Below are positions 1 through 6,665 of a stretch of 64,000 nucleotides of DNA, piece by piece. A program made the translations under genes and the position numbers. The notes under the pieces are model-generated. The model saw only the letters and a program-made list of their open reading frames with translations, was not told the origin of the DNA and did not search any database. This stretch comes from an uncultured Anaerococcus sp. (lineage in GTDB: Bacteria; Bacillota; Clostridia; Tissierellales; Peptoniphilaceae), in contig CALUCE010000009.1 of the NCBI GenBank assembly GCA_943914475.1, positions 1 through 64,000 on the forward strand, in the 5' to 3' direction. Positions within the stretch are counted from its first letter, which is position 1, and every line of letters starts with the position of its first letter.

Positions 1-250
1 GTCTAAAATTATCTCTTGGAGTATTTTTATAAAAATATGAATTTTGAACTTGATAAGTTATTTCTGAATTATTTACATAATCTATGTCTACAAAATTTGA
101 CCAACCTATCAAAGAATTTAGAAAGCTAGTTTTTCCACTTCCATTCTTTCCTGTTAGTATGTATTTGCATCCATCCTTAAATAGTAAGTCCTCACCAGAA
201 AAAAGAATTTTATCATTTATACTGGCTTTAATTTTTCTTATCTTTATCAT
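1..250 (-). CDS. tupC: Tungstate ABC transporter ATP-binding protein, partial (C-terminus outside window)
   Basis: Only the first 83 codons are inside the window; the gene runs off position 1. The translation begins MIKIRKIKAS and contains a Walker A motif, GKNGSGKT, near residue 38, so it is the nucleotide-binding subunit of an ABC importer. It starts inside the end of the upstream permease gene (overlap 228-250), as expected for translationally coupled subunits, and follows TupA and TupB, so tungstate (or molybdate) import is the inferred role. Signature, Walker B and any regulatory domain cannot be seen. The family call rests on Walker A plus context. Confidence 0.8.
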   Translation of the reverse strand, partial: MIKIRKIKASINDKILFSGEDLLFKDGCKYILTGKNGSGKTSFLNSLIGWSNFVDIDYVNNSEITYQVQNSYFYKNTPRDNFR

Positions 251-875
251 TACTCCTCCTAGAAAAAAACATAGCAGTAAAAGATACTGCAAAGGAAATG
301 AGCATAAGGATTATCCCTAATTTTATACTCATAGGATAGTTTCCCTTATTATTTTCAAGAACTATAGCCGATGTCAAAACCCTAGTCTTATATCTTATAT
401 TTCCACCTACAATCATTACTGCACCAACTTCTGATATTGCCCTACCAAAGCCAGATAAAACAGCCGACATAATCTGAAATTTATTTTCTTTAACTAACTG
501 TCTTTTTATCTTTAGAGCTGGTAAGTTAAGACCAAAACTTGTTAAAAGATAATTATCCTTCATTGACTCAACTGATGGATATATATTGGCACATATTATA
601 GGAATTACAATTATAACTTGAGCTATTATTATAACTTTTTCAGTATATAACCAGGATAAGGAGCCAAATAACCCATCATTTGAAAAAAGCAAATAAACAG
701 CTACACCGGCAATGACCGGAGGTAGTCCTGTAAATGCATTTATAAATGTTTTAACAATCCTACCTTCTCTTAATCCCAAGATAATAGCCAAGGGTAAGGC
801 TATTATCGTTGATATTAGAGTTGATAAGAATGATATTTTTATTGATAAGAGAGCTATAGAAATTATTTCATCCAT
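228..875 (-). CDS. tupB: Tungstate ABC transporter permease TupB
   Basis: A 215-residue integral membrane protein with about five hydrophobic segments, the usual length for TupB/ModB permeases. The central stretch around residues 125-165, with GFGRAISEVGAVMIVGGN, matches the EAA-type loop of tungstate permeases that contacts the ATPase. It is one base downstream of tupA's stop and overlaps tupC, so the three genes are one transport unit. Start is the ATG at 873-875 with AGGAAAA just upstream. Tungstate rather than molybdate is inferred from the TupA partner and from the tungsten/molybdenum enzyme in the same operon. Confidence 0.9.
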   Translation of the reverse strand: MDEIISIALLSIKISFLSTLISTIIALPLAIILGLREGRIVKTFINAFTGLPPVIAGVAVYLLFSNDGLFGSLSWLYTEKVIIIAQVIIVIPIICANIYPSVESMKDNYLLTSFGLNLPALKIKRQLVKENKFQIMSAVLSGFGRAISEVGAVMIVGGNIRYKTRVLTSAIVLENNKGNYPMSIKLGIILMLISFAVSFTAMFFSRRSNDKDKKN

Positions 876-876
876 T

Positions 877-1764
877 TTATTTTCCTAAAAAGAATAGAGG
901 TTGACCGTATTCTTCTTTACCATAATCCTCTATTAGTTTAGAAGCATTTTCACCAGTCATCCAATCTTGGAATTTTTTAGCATTTTCAACATTGGTTCCT
1001 TCAACTTTATCTGGATTAACTACAATAATTGAGTAAACATTTTTAAGGGATTCAGATTGGTCTACTAATACTTCCAAATTCAAGTCATTTTTCATAGATA
1101 AAAATGTAGATAGGTCAGTAAGAGTATAGGCTCCGTTTTCAGATGCAAAGGTTAAGGTATCACCCATTCCTTGGCCTAAAGAATTGTAATTATCTTCTTT
1201 TTCAAGATCATCTAAATTAACACTAGCTTCTTCCCAAAGCTTTTTCTCTTTAGTGTGGGTACCTGACTCATCACCTCTTGAAGCAAATTTTGATTTAGAT
1301 TCATTTATTAAAGAAAAGGCTTCTACAGCATCTTTATCCTTAATTCCTGCAGGATCATCACTTGGTCCAACTATTACAAAATAGTTATGCATAAACGATA
1401 CCCTGTCCATACCATATCCTTCATCCATAAATTCTTCTTCTTGAGATGGTGAATGAACTAAAATAACATCTGCATTACCTTTTTTTGCATCTTCAATAGC
1501 TGCTCCAGTACCTTTTGAAACTATTTCCATAGTAAGATTAGTATCTTTCTTGAAATCATCTTTTAAATAGTCCATTAAGCCCGAATCATTAACAGAAGTA
1601 GTTGTTGTTAACCTAACTACTTCATTACTATCTTCTGTTTGGCTACTTACTGTAGAGTCTTCATTTGAAACACTTGATCCTTCTTCTTTGTTATTATTAT
1701 TTGCACAGGAAGTTAGTGCAAAAGCTGATAATAGTACTGTAAATAATACTTTTCTTAATTTCAT
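877..1764 (-). CDS. tupA: Tungstate-binding lipoprotein TupA
   Basis: A 295-residue extracytoplasmic solute-binding protein. Residues 1-20 form a lipoprotein signal peptide ending in the lipobox ALTSC (Cys20). A low-complexity Ser/Asn/Glu linker follows to about residue 48. The mature domain opens with TTTTS (53-57), the oxyanion-binding motif of TupA/WtpA proteins, and has the family's VILVHSP and NYFVIVGPSDDP blocks. It should capture tungstate, possibly molybdate, outside the cell for TupBC. An excellent GGAGGAAAG ribosome site precedes the ATG. Its place at the end of the formate dehydrogenase operon implies it feeds metal to that enzyme. Confidence 0.92.
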   Translation of the reverse strand: MKLRKVLFTVLLSAFALTSCANNNNKEEGSSVSNEDSTVSSQTEDSNEVVRLTTTTSVNDSGLMDYLKDDFKKDTNLTMEIVSKGTGAAIEDAKKGNADVILVHSPSQEEEFMDEGYGMDRVSFMHNYFVIVGPSDDPAGIKDKDAVEAFSLINESKSKFASRGDESGTHTKEKKLWEEASVNLDDLEKEDNYNSLGQGMGDTLTFASENGAYTLTDLSTFLSMKNDLNLEVLVDQSESLKNVYSIIVVNPDKVEGTNVENAKKFQDWMTGENASKLIEDYGKEEYGQPLFFLGK

Positions 1765-1772
1765 CTTTCCTC

Positions 1773-3665
1773 CTATAGGATTTCACCACTGTGACTAGTA
1801 TTGTAGCCACCAATTTCTTTCATTTTTTCTTTAAACTCTTGGCTCTTAATAATTTCTATAACTTCTTTTACCATCTCCAATTCTAAGTTCTCTTTTCTTA
1901 AAATAAATTGATATTCTTCATCCTTAAGATAAATAAAGTCAATTCCCATCTTTATAGCTTGTGACTGAACTCCAATAGAAAAATCACACTCTTTATTCTT
2001 TACCTTTAGGGCAGCTTGTATATGAGTGTTAACCTCATTATCGTAATCTTTAATTTCATTTGGGTCAATACCATTTTTGTCTAAAAGATAATCAAATAAT
2101 ACTCTAGTGCCAGACCCCTTTTGCCTATTTACCATAGTTTTTCCTGGAAGATCAGCTAGGGTTTTTATGTCTTTATTATCTTTAGCTACGTATATACCTT
2201 GTCGCCTTCCAACTACATTTAGTTTTACAACTTCTCCTCTATCAAAGAATAAGTCTATATAATCATCATTATAGCCTCCATCTTTATCAAGTAGATGTGA
2301 AGGTGATATATGGCAATCCTTATCTTTTAATGCTTTAAGTCCTGATAAAGATCCTACATGGGAAGACAAAAGCCTGGTTTTTTTGCCCTTTTTAGCAAGT
2401 AGGTCATTTATTACATCAATAATCATATCATTTGATCCAATAACAACTAGTCTATTATTTAAACTATCATTGTCTATATCTTTGTGTAAGCTTATCTTTA
2501 CCTTATCTTTTCTGTTATAGCCTTCCAAATTTCTATCAACTATCAAATAGCCATCAGATTGAGATAGGGAATAAAGACTTCCAGCTTTTCTATCTAAGGG
2601 AGTTGCTGTTAATTTATCATTAACCTTTCCAATATTAACCTTAATATATTCACGATTTTTTAAACTAGTAACAACTTGTTTAGTTAAATTCGCATCTATT
2701 ATTTTATTATCTCTAGGTCTTACTTTTAATTTTTTAAGTACTGTAGGAAGAACAAGCTTGTCAAAAACTATATTGCAAGCTACAGGAAAACCTGGCAAGC
2801 CAACAAAAGGTGTTTCTTCTATCTTTCCAATTACGGCAGGCTTTCCAGGCTTTATAGAAAGACCATGGACAAAAACCTCTCCTAATTCATCTAAAACTTC
2901 TCTGGTATAGTCCTTGGCTCCAGCAGATGAACCAGCAATAACTGTTATAAAGTCACATTGGCTCCTGACTTTTTCTATGGAAGCTTTTAAAAGTTCTTTA
3001 TCATCTCTAACTATAGGATAGACTTTCGCACAAGCTCCAATCTCTTCTGCCATAGCCTTTAACATAGTAGAATTAGACTCTACTATTTGTCCTTCTTTGT
3101 AATTTTCAAAATCATCTATTATTTCATTTCCTGTAGGAATTATTCCTATACTTGGCTTTTTTAAAACTTCAACTTCAAAAACACCTGTAGATATTAAGAC
3201 TGATAAGTCTACCGGACTAAATTTATGATAGGCAGTAAAGATCAAATCTTTTTCAATTACATCCTCACCTATAGTCCTTATATTTTGCCAAGAAGACATG
3301 CTCTTTCTTATTTCAATCCCATCTTCTTTTTCTTCTATGTCCTCTATCATAATAGCGCAGTTATAAGGATTCTCTAACTTATCTCCAGTATTACAATATT
3401 TAAAGTTCTCACTTTTTATAAAAAGCGGTTTATTCTCTCTAGCTTCTTTGGTAAGTTCTGAATTTATCATAACTCCATCAACCGCACTAGAATTATACGA
3501 AGGTGATGAATAAGAAGCAAAAATAGCTTCTTTACTTATTCTTCCTAAGGCATCTTTACTATTTATTATTTCAGTTTCATTATTATTTAGAAATACTCCA
3601 ATATTTTTATGGAAAATTTCCATTGCCTCTTCTAAACTTTTTGTATTTAAATAAACATTTCTCAT
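1773..3665 (-). CDS. moeA: MoeA-like molybdopterin molybdenumtransferase fused to a PBP-like domain
   Basis: A 630-residue two-part protein. Residues 1 to about 395 are a full MoeA: N-terminal substrate region, the MoCF-type core with GSSAGAKDYT near residue 245 and KPGKPAVIGK near 275, and the C-terminal beta domain. Residues from about 400 to 630 are a periplasmic-binding-protein-like domain with NRQKGSGTR and the closing GGYNTSHSGEIL, resembling the PBP_like domain known from LysR-type and ModE-like contexts. MoeA inserts Mo/W into molybdopterin; the extra domain probably binds an oxyanion or cofactor intermediate. Start overlaps by one base with the preceding moeA. Function of the fused domain is inference. 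Confidence 0.88.
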   Translation of the reverse strand: MRNVYLNTKSLEEAMEIFHKNIGVFLNNNETEIINSKDALGRISKEAIFASYSSPSYNSSAVDGVMINSELTKEARENKPLFIKSENFKYCNTGDKLENPYNCAIMIEDIEEKEDGIEIRKSMSSWQNIRTIGEDVIEKDLIFTAYHKFSPVDLSVLISTGVFEVEVLKKPSIGIIPTGNEIIDDFENYKEGQIVESNSTMLKAMAEEIGACAKVYPIVRDDKELLKASIEKVRSQCDFITVIAGSSAGAKDYTREVLDELGEVFVHGLSIKPGKPAVIGKIEETPFVGLPGFPVACNIVFDKLVLPTVLKKLKVRPRDNKIIDANLTKQVVTSLKNREYIKVNIGKVNDKLTATPLDRKAGSLYSLSQSDGYLIVDRNLEGYNRKDKVKISLHKDIDNDSLNNRLVVIGSNDMIIDVINDLLAKKGKKTRLLSSHVGSLSGLKALKDKDCHISPSHLLDKDGGYNDDYIDLFFDRGEVVKLNVVGRRQGIYVAKDNKDIKTLADLPGKTMVNRQKGSGTRVLFDYLLDKNGIDPNEIKDYDNEVNTHIQAALKVKNKECDFSIGVQSQAIKMGIDFIYLKDEEYQFILRKENLELEMVKEVIEIIKSQEFKEKMKEIGGYNTSHSGEIL

Positions 3666-4876
3666 TATAATAAACTAACCTCTATATACTCACCTTTTTT
3701 TATACCTTCAGTATTTTTATCAATCCTTACATATGCATCTGCATCTTTTAACATAGAAAGATTATTCGAAAATCCAAAAATAGGACTTGCTATAAGTTGT
3801 TCACCCTTAATTTTTAAACTTAAAAGTTTAATCTCTTCTCTCCCACTAGTTGGAATATTACTATCTATAATACATTTTGTCTTAAATAACTCATTTATAC
3901 CAAAGTAAATATTAAAGGCTTTTTCAAAAAATACTTTAAATGATACATATGCACTAATAGGATTACCAGGCAAACCCACAATCATAGTCTTGTTGTTTAT
4001 GCTTAAAGATGTTGGTTTACCAGGCTTTAAAGATATTCCATGAAATAGGTTGCCAGGTTTTAAATTCTTGGATATTTCAGGTACAAAGTCTTTATTTCCC
4101 TTAGAAGACGATCCCGAGATCATTATTATGTCAACATCTCTTTTCAATTCTTTCTCAATAAGCTCTTTTCTATCCCTTACTAATTTTTCTTCTATAACTT
4201 GGATTGGTAAATCTTCAAGTAAGGATTTAACCATATAAGAATTTACATTTCTTACCTTGGCATCTACAAGCTTTTCATTTATATCTATAATTTCATCTCC
4301 TGTAGATATTACTAAAGCTTTGAGTTTTTCATAAACTTCTATATTTTCATAACCTAGACTTGCTGCCATAGCTATAAGTTTTGAATCTATCAAAGTACCT
4401 TTTTTAGCGTATATATCACCTTTTTTACCATCATCACCTATATCTATTACATTAGAAAGATAGGACATTGGCTTGTTGATAGCTACTAATTTATCAGAAA
4501 TATCCTCTGTATATTCGACAGGTATAACACAGTCTGCTCCCTTAGGAAGCATACCACCAGTAAATATTCTTGAACATTCTCCGCTTAATATTTCAAATTT
4601 AGGAACTTGACCAATTTCTATAGTTTCCTTAATTTTCATAATTGATGAAATTGTATCGTTTGCTCCCTGACTATCTTTATAGGCCAAAGCAAAGCCATCC
4701 ATGGTACTTTTTCTAAAGTGTGGAAGATTTTCTTTTGAAATTAAATCTTCGGCTAGTATATAGCCTTTTGAGTCTAGTATATTTTTTTTAACAATTTTTT
4801 TAAAGTTTAGTCTTTCCATAGCTTCAACTTGTATATTGATAGCTTCATCTAAACTTTTTACCTCGAGTAAATCCAT
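3665..4876 (-). CDS. moeA: Molybdopterin molybdenumtransferase MoeA
   Basis: A 403-residue MoeA of normal length. It shows the family blocks LPHFRKSTMDGFA (about residues 51-63), IFTGGMLPKGADCVIPVE (about 104-121), SGSSSKGNKDFVPE in the MoCF-binding core and the KPGKPTS / GLPGNPISAYVSF segment around residues 285-310. The enzyme uses adenylated molybdopterin and molybdate or tungstate to finish the cofactor. It lies between fdhD and the PBP-fused moeA, with single-base overlaps on both sides, so all three are coupled. Start ATG 4874-4876 has GGAG upstream. Having two MoeA paralogues side by side suggests separate substrates or metal selection, which is not proven here. Confidence 0.92.
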   Translation of the reverse strand: MDLLEVKSLDEAINIQVEAMERLNFKKIVKKNILDSKGYILAEDLISKENLPHFRKSTMDGFALAYKDSQGANDTISSIMKIKETIEIGQVPKFEILSGECSRIFTGGMLPKGADCVIPVEYTEDISDKLVAINKPMSYLSNVIDIGDDGKKGDIYAKKGTLIDSKLIAMAASLGYENIEVYEKLKALVISTGDEIIDINEKLVDAKVRNVNSYMVKSLLEDLPIQVIEEKLVRDRKELIEKELKRDVDIIMISGSSSKGNKDFVPEISKNLKPGNLFHGISLKPGKPTSLSINNKTMIVGLPGNPISAYVSFKVFFEKAFNIYFGINELFKTKCIIDSNIPTSGREEIKLLSLKIKGEQLIASPIFGFSNNLSMLKDADAYVRIDKNTEGIKKGEYIEVSLL

Positions 4877-5574
4877 TAAATTAACTCCAAATAATTTTTA
4901 TTGTAGAGATTAAATCTTTTATTTCTTGCAAATCCTATTAAATTTATTCCATTAGTTTTTGCCATATCAATCGCTAGGGATGTAGGTGGTGAAATCGAAA
5001 TTACAGTTTTTATATTTATAGCTATTATCTTTTCCATAATAAGTTCACTAATTCTACACGATAATAATAAATACTTATCAGAAACATCAATCTTATTATA
5101 TAAAATATAACCAATTACCTTATCCACGGCATTAGATCTTGAAACATCTTCTTGAAAATTTAATATTTTATTATTATGGGCAAGGGCAACTGAGTGCGCT
5201 GCACCAGTTTTTTTGAAAATATCAGACTTATTTTCAAATTCACCTACTATTTTATAAATCTCTTCAACTTTTAAAGAATTTTCTTTATTTTTAAACTTAA
5301 AATCATACTTGCTATTCTTTATTTCAACAAATATTTTGCCTCTATCCTCTTGTAAATTAATTTTTATAATATCACTTATATGACTAATATAACCGTTAGT
5401 ATACAAATATCCTATGGTAAGATATTTAATATCTTTAGGGCTAATATAAAGCGTATTTACCTTGTCTTCATTAACATATACATCTAAGGGATATTCTATT
5501 ATTACACTATCATCTATAGCCTTTCTGCTAGCATCAGTGTATCTTTCTATACTATAATCTTTAATCATTTTCAT
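4876..5574 (-). CDS. fdhD: FdhD-like formate dehydrogenase sulfurtransferase, lacking the usual CxxC motif
   Basis: A 232-residue FdhD. The C-terminal half is clear: KKTGAAHSVALA, the EDVSRSNAVDKVIGY block and ISPPTSLAIDMAK all match FdhD, which passes sulfur from a cysteine desulfurase to the molybdopterin of formate dehydrogenase. The two-cysteine loop normally found before TGxxH is missing: that segment (about residues 85-118) has no cysteine, and the only cysteine in the protein is in LLSCRISE. The first ATG (5572-5574) has AGGAGAATATT upstream and overlaps mobA's end by 14 bases. The family call is firm; whether it transfers sulfur is doubtful. Confidence 0.87.
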   Translation of the reverse strand: MKMIKDYSIERYTDASRKAIDDSVIIEYPLDVYVNEDKVNTLYISPKDIKYLTIGYLYTNGYISHISDIIKINLQEDRGKIFVEIKNSKYDFKFKNKENSLKVEEIYKIVGEFENKSDIFKKTGAAHSVALAHNNKILNFQEDVSRSNAVDKVIGYILYNKIDVSDKYLLLSCRISELIMEKIIAINIKTVISISPPTSLAIDMAKTNGINLIGFARNKRFNLYNKNYLELI

Positions 5575-6169
5575 AATATTCTCCTATAAAAGCTTGCCAC
5601 TCTTCTGGGTAATTTATGTTAGTAAACATCTTCTTTTCTTTATCAAAGCTTTTTATAATACTATTATCTATAATATCAGGTTCTATAGTTCTTAAAAATT
5701 TGTTCAAGCTTCTTTGATCTTCATCGATAAACTCTTTTAGTCTATAGATTAAGTCTTTCTTATACATGGCACAGAAAGGTTCAAAATATTTGTTGTTTTT
5801 ATATACGAGTGCATTTTTATAGGACATATCTAGCAAATATTTAATATAATCGTTATTTATATAAGGCATATCACAGGCCAACAAAAAATTATCTTCATTA
5901 CTTGAAACAGTAAGGCCACTGTATAATCCTACACAGGGGCCTTTATTTTTTATTATATCAGTTGTAATCAAGACATCTTTTAATATTTGTCTTTTTTTGT
6001 CATCATAAATAGATGGATTATTTGTTACAATGACAATTTCATCAAAAGATATCTTTAATTTATATATGATCGTGTCCATCAAGTATATGCCATTATATTT
6101 TAAACATTCCTTATCTTTTCCCATCCTTGAGCTTTTTCCGCCAGATAGGATAATGGCTGTCTTTTTGAT
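5561..6169 (-). CDS. mobA: Molybdenum cofactor guanylyltransferase MobA, probable non-AUG start
   Basis: MobA joins GMP from GTP to molybdopterin to give the MGD form used by formate dehydrogenase. The nucleotide-binding signature reads AIILSGGKSSRMGKDKE, but the first in-frame ATG (6122-6124) lies inside it, after SSR. Reading upstream in frame gives KKTAIILSGGKSSR with no stop but also no ATG, GTG or TTG before the ferritin-like gene's coding sequence. The best initiation site is an ATC at 6167-6169, five bases after GGGGAGG. With that start the protein has 202 residues, normal for the family. Other key blocks: LLACDMPYIN and FEPFCAMYKK. Confidence 0.8.
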   Translation of the reverse strand: MKKTAIILSGGKSSRMGKDKECLKYNGIYLMDTIIYKLKISFDEIVIVTNNPSIYDDKKRQILKDVLITTDIIKNKGPCVGLYSGLTVSSNEDNFLLACDMPYINNDYIKYLLDMSYKNALVYKNNKYFEPFCAMYKKDLIYRLKEFIDEDQRSLNKFLRTIEPDIIDNSIIKSFDKEKKMFTNINYPEEWQAFIGEYYEND

Positions 6170-6170
6170 A

Positions 6171-6665
6171 TCAACCTCCCCAAGAAATGGACATATACTT
6201 ATCCATCAATTCATCATATTTTTCTTTAAATAACTTGGCATGACCATCTTCCCAAGATGCAAAATTTTCTAATATTTCTTTTAATTTTTCATCTTCAACT
6301 CTTTCAGACATATTCTTATAAAATTCTCTGAAATCTTCCTCAATTAGATAGGCCATTCTTAAAACATTCATATCAGGAATCATAGACTCTTCTAAATTCT
6401 TGTCTAGATTCTGATCTTTTTTTACTTCATCGAAGATAATCTCTTCTTCAGGAACTTTGATATTTTCATCTTTTATATCTTCGTCCTCATAAGTTGCTAG
6501 AACTTTTTTAAGATACTCGTAATGTTCATATTCTACTTCAGCAAGTTTGTCAAAAATATACTTAGTTTGTAAGCTTAAGTTCTTTTTTGAATTATCTTTA
6601 TAGAAGTTATGACCATAAAGCTCCATTTCCATAGCATATCTTATGATTTTTTGTGCTGTAGTCAT
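6171..6665 (-). CDS. Ferritin-like (rubrerythrin-type) diiron domain protein
   Basis: A 164-residue, mostly helical acidic protein with paired metal-ligand motifs of the ferritin-like fold: EMELYGHNFY (about residues 13-22), EVEYEHYEYLKK (43-54), IEEDFREFYKNM (108-119) and WEDGHAKLF near the end. No rubredoxin-type CxxC domain is present, so it is shorter than true rubrerythrins. It starts in a 4-base ATGA overlap with the fdhF stop and its last codons (Trp-Gly-Gly) supply the Shine-Dalgarno for mobA. Co-translation with fdhF suggests a role in protecting the enzyme from oxygen or peroxide or in iron supply; that is inference from position. Confidence 0.8.
   Translation of the reverse strand: MTTAQKIIRYAMEMELYGHNFYKDNSKKNLSLQTKYIFDKLAEVEYEHYEYLKKVLATYEDEDIKDENIKVPEEEIIFDEVKKDQNLDKNLEESMIPDMNVLRMAYLIEEDFREFYKNMSERVEDEKLKEILENFASWEDGHAKLFKEKYDELMDKYMSISWGG

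Noticed and set aside
84..320. Plus-strand frame of 78 codons at the left edge
   Set aside because: It lies opposite the Walker A region of tupC and the end of tupB, has no ribosome site and no recognisable protein features.
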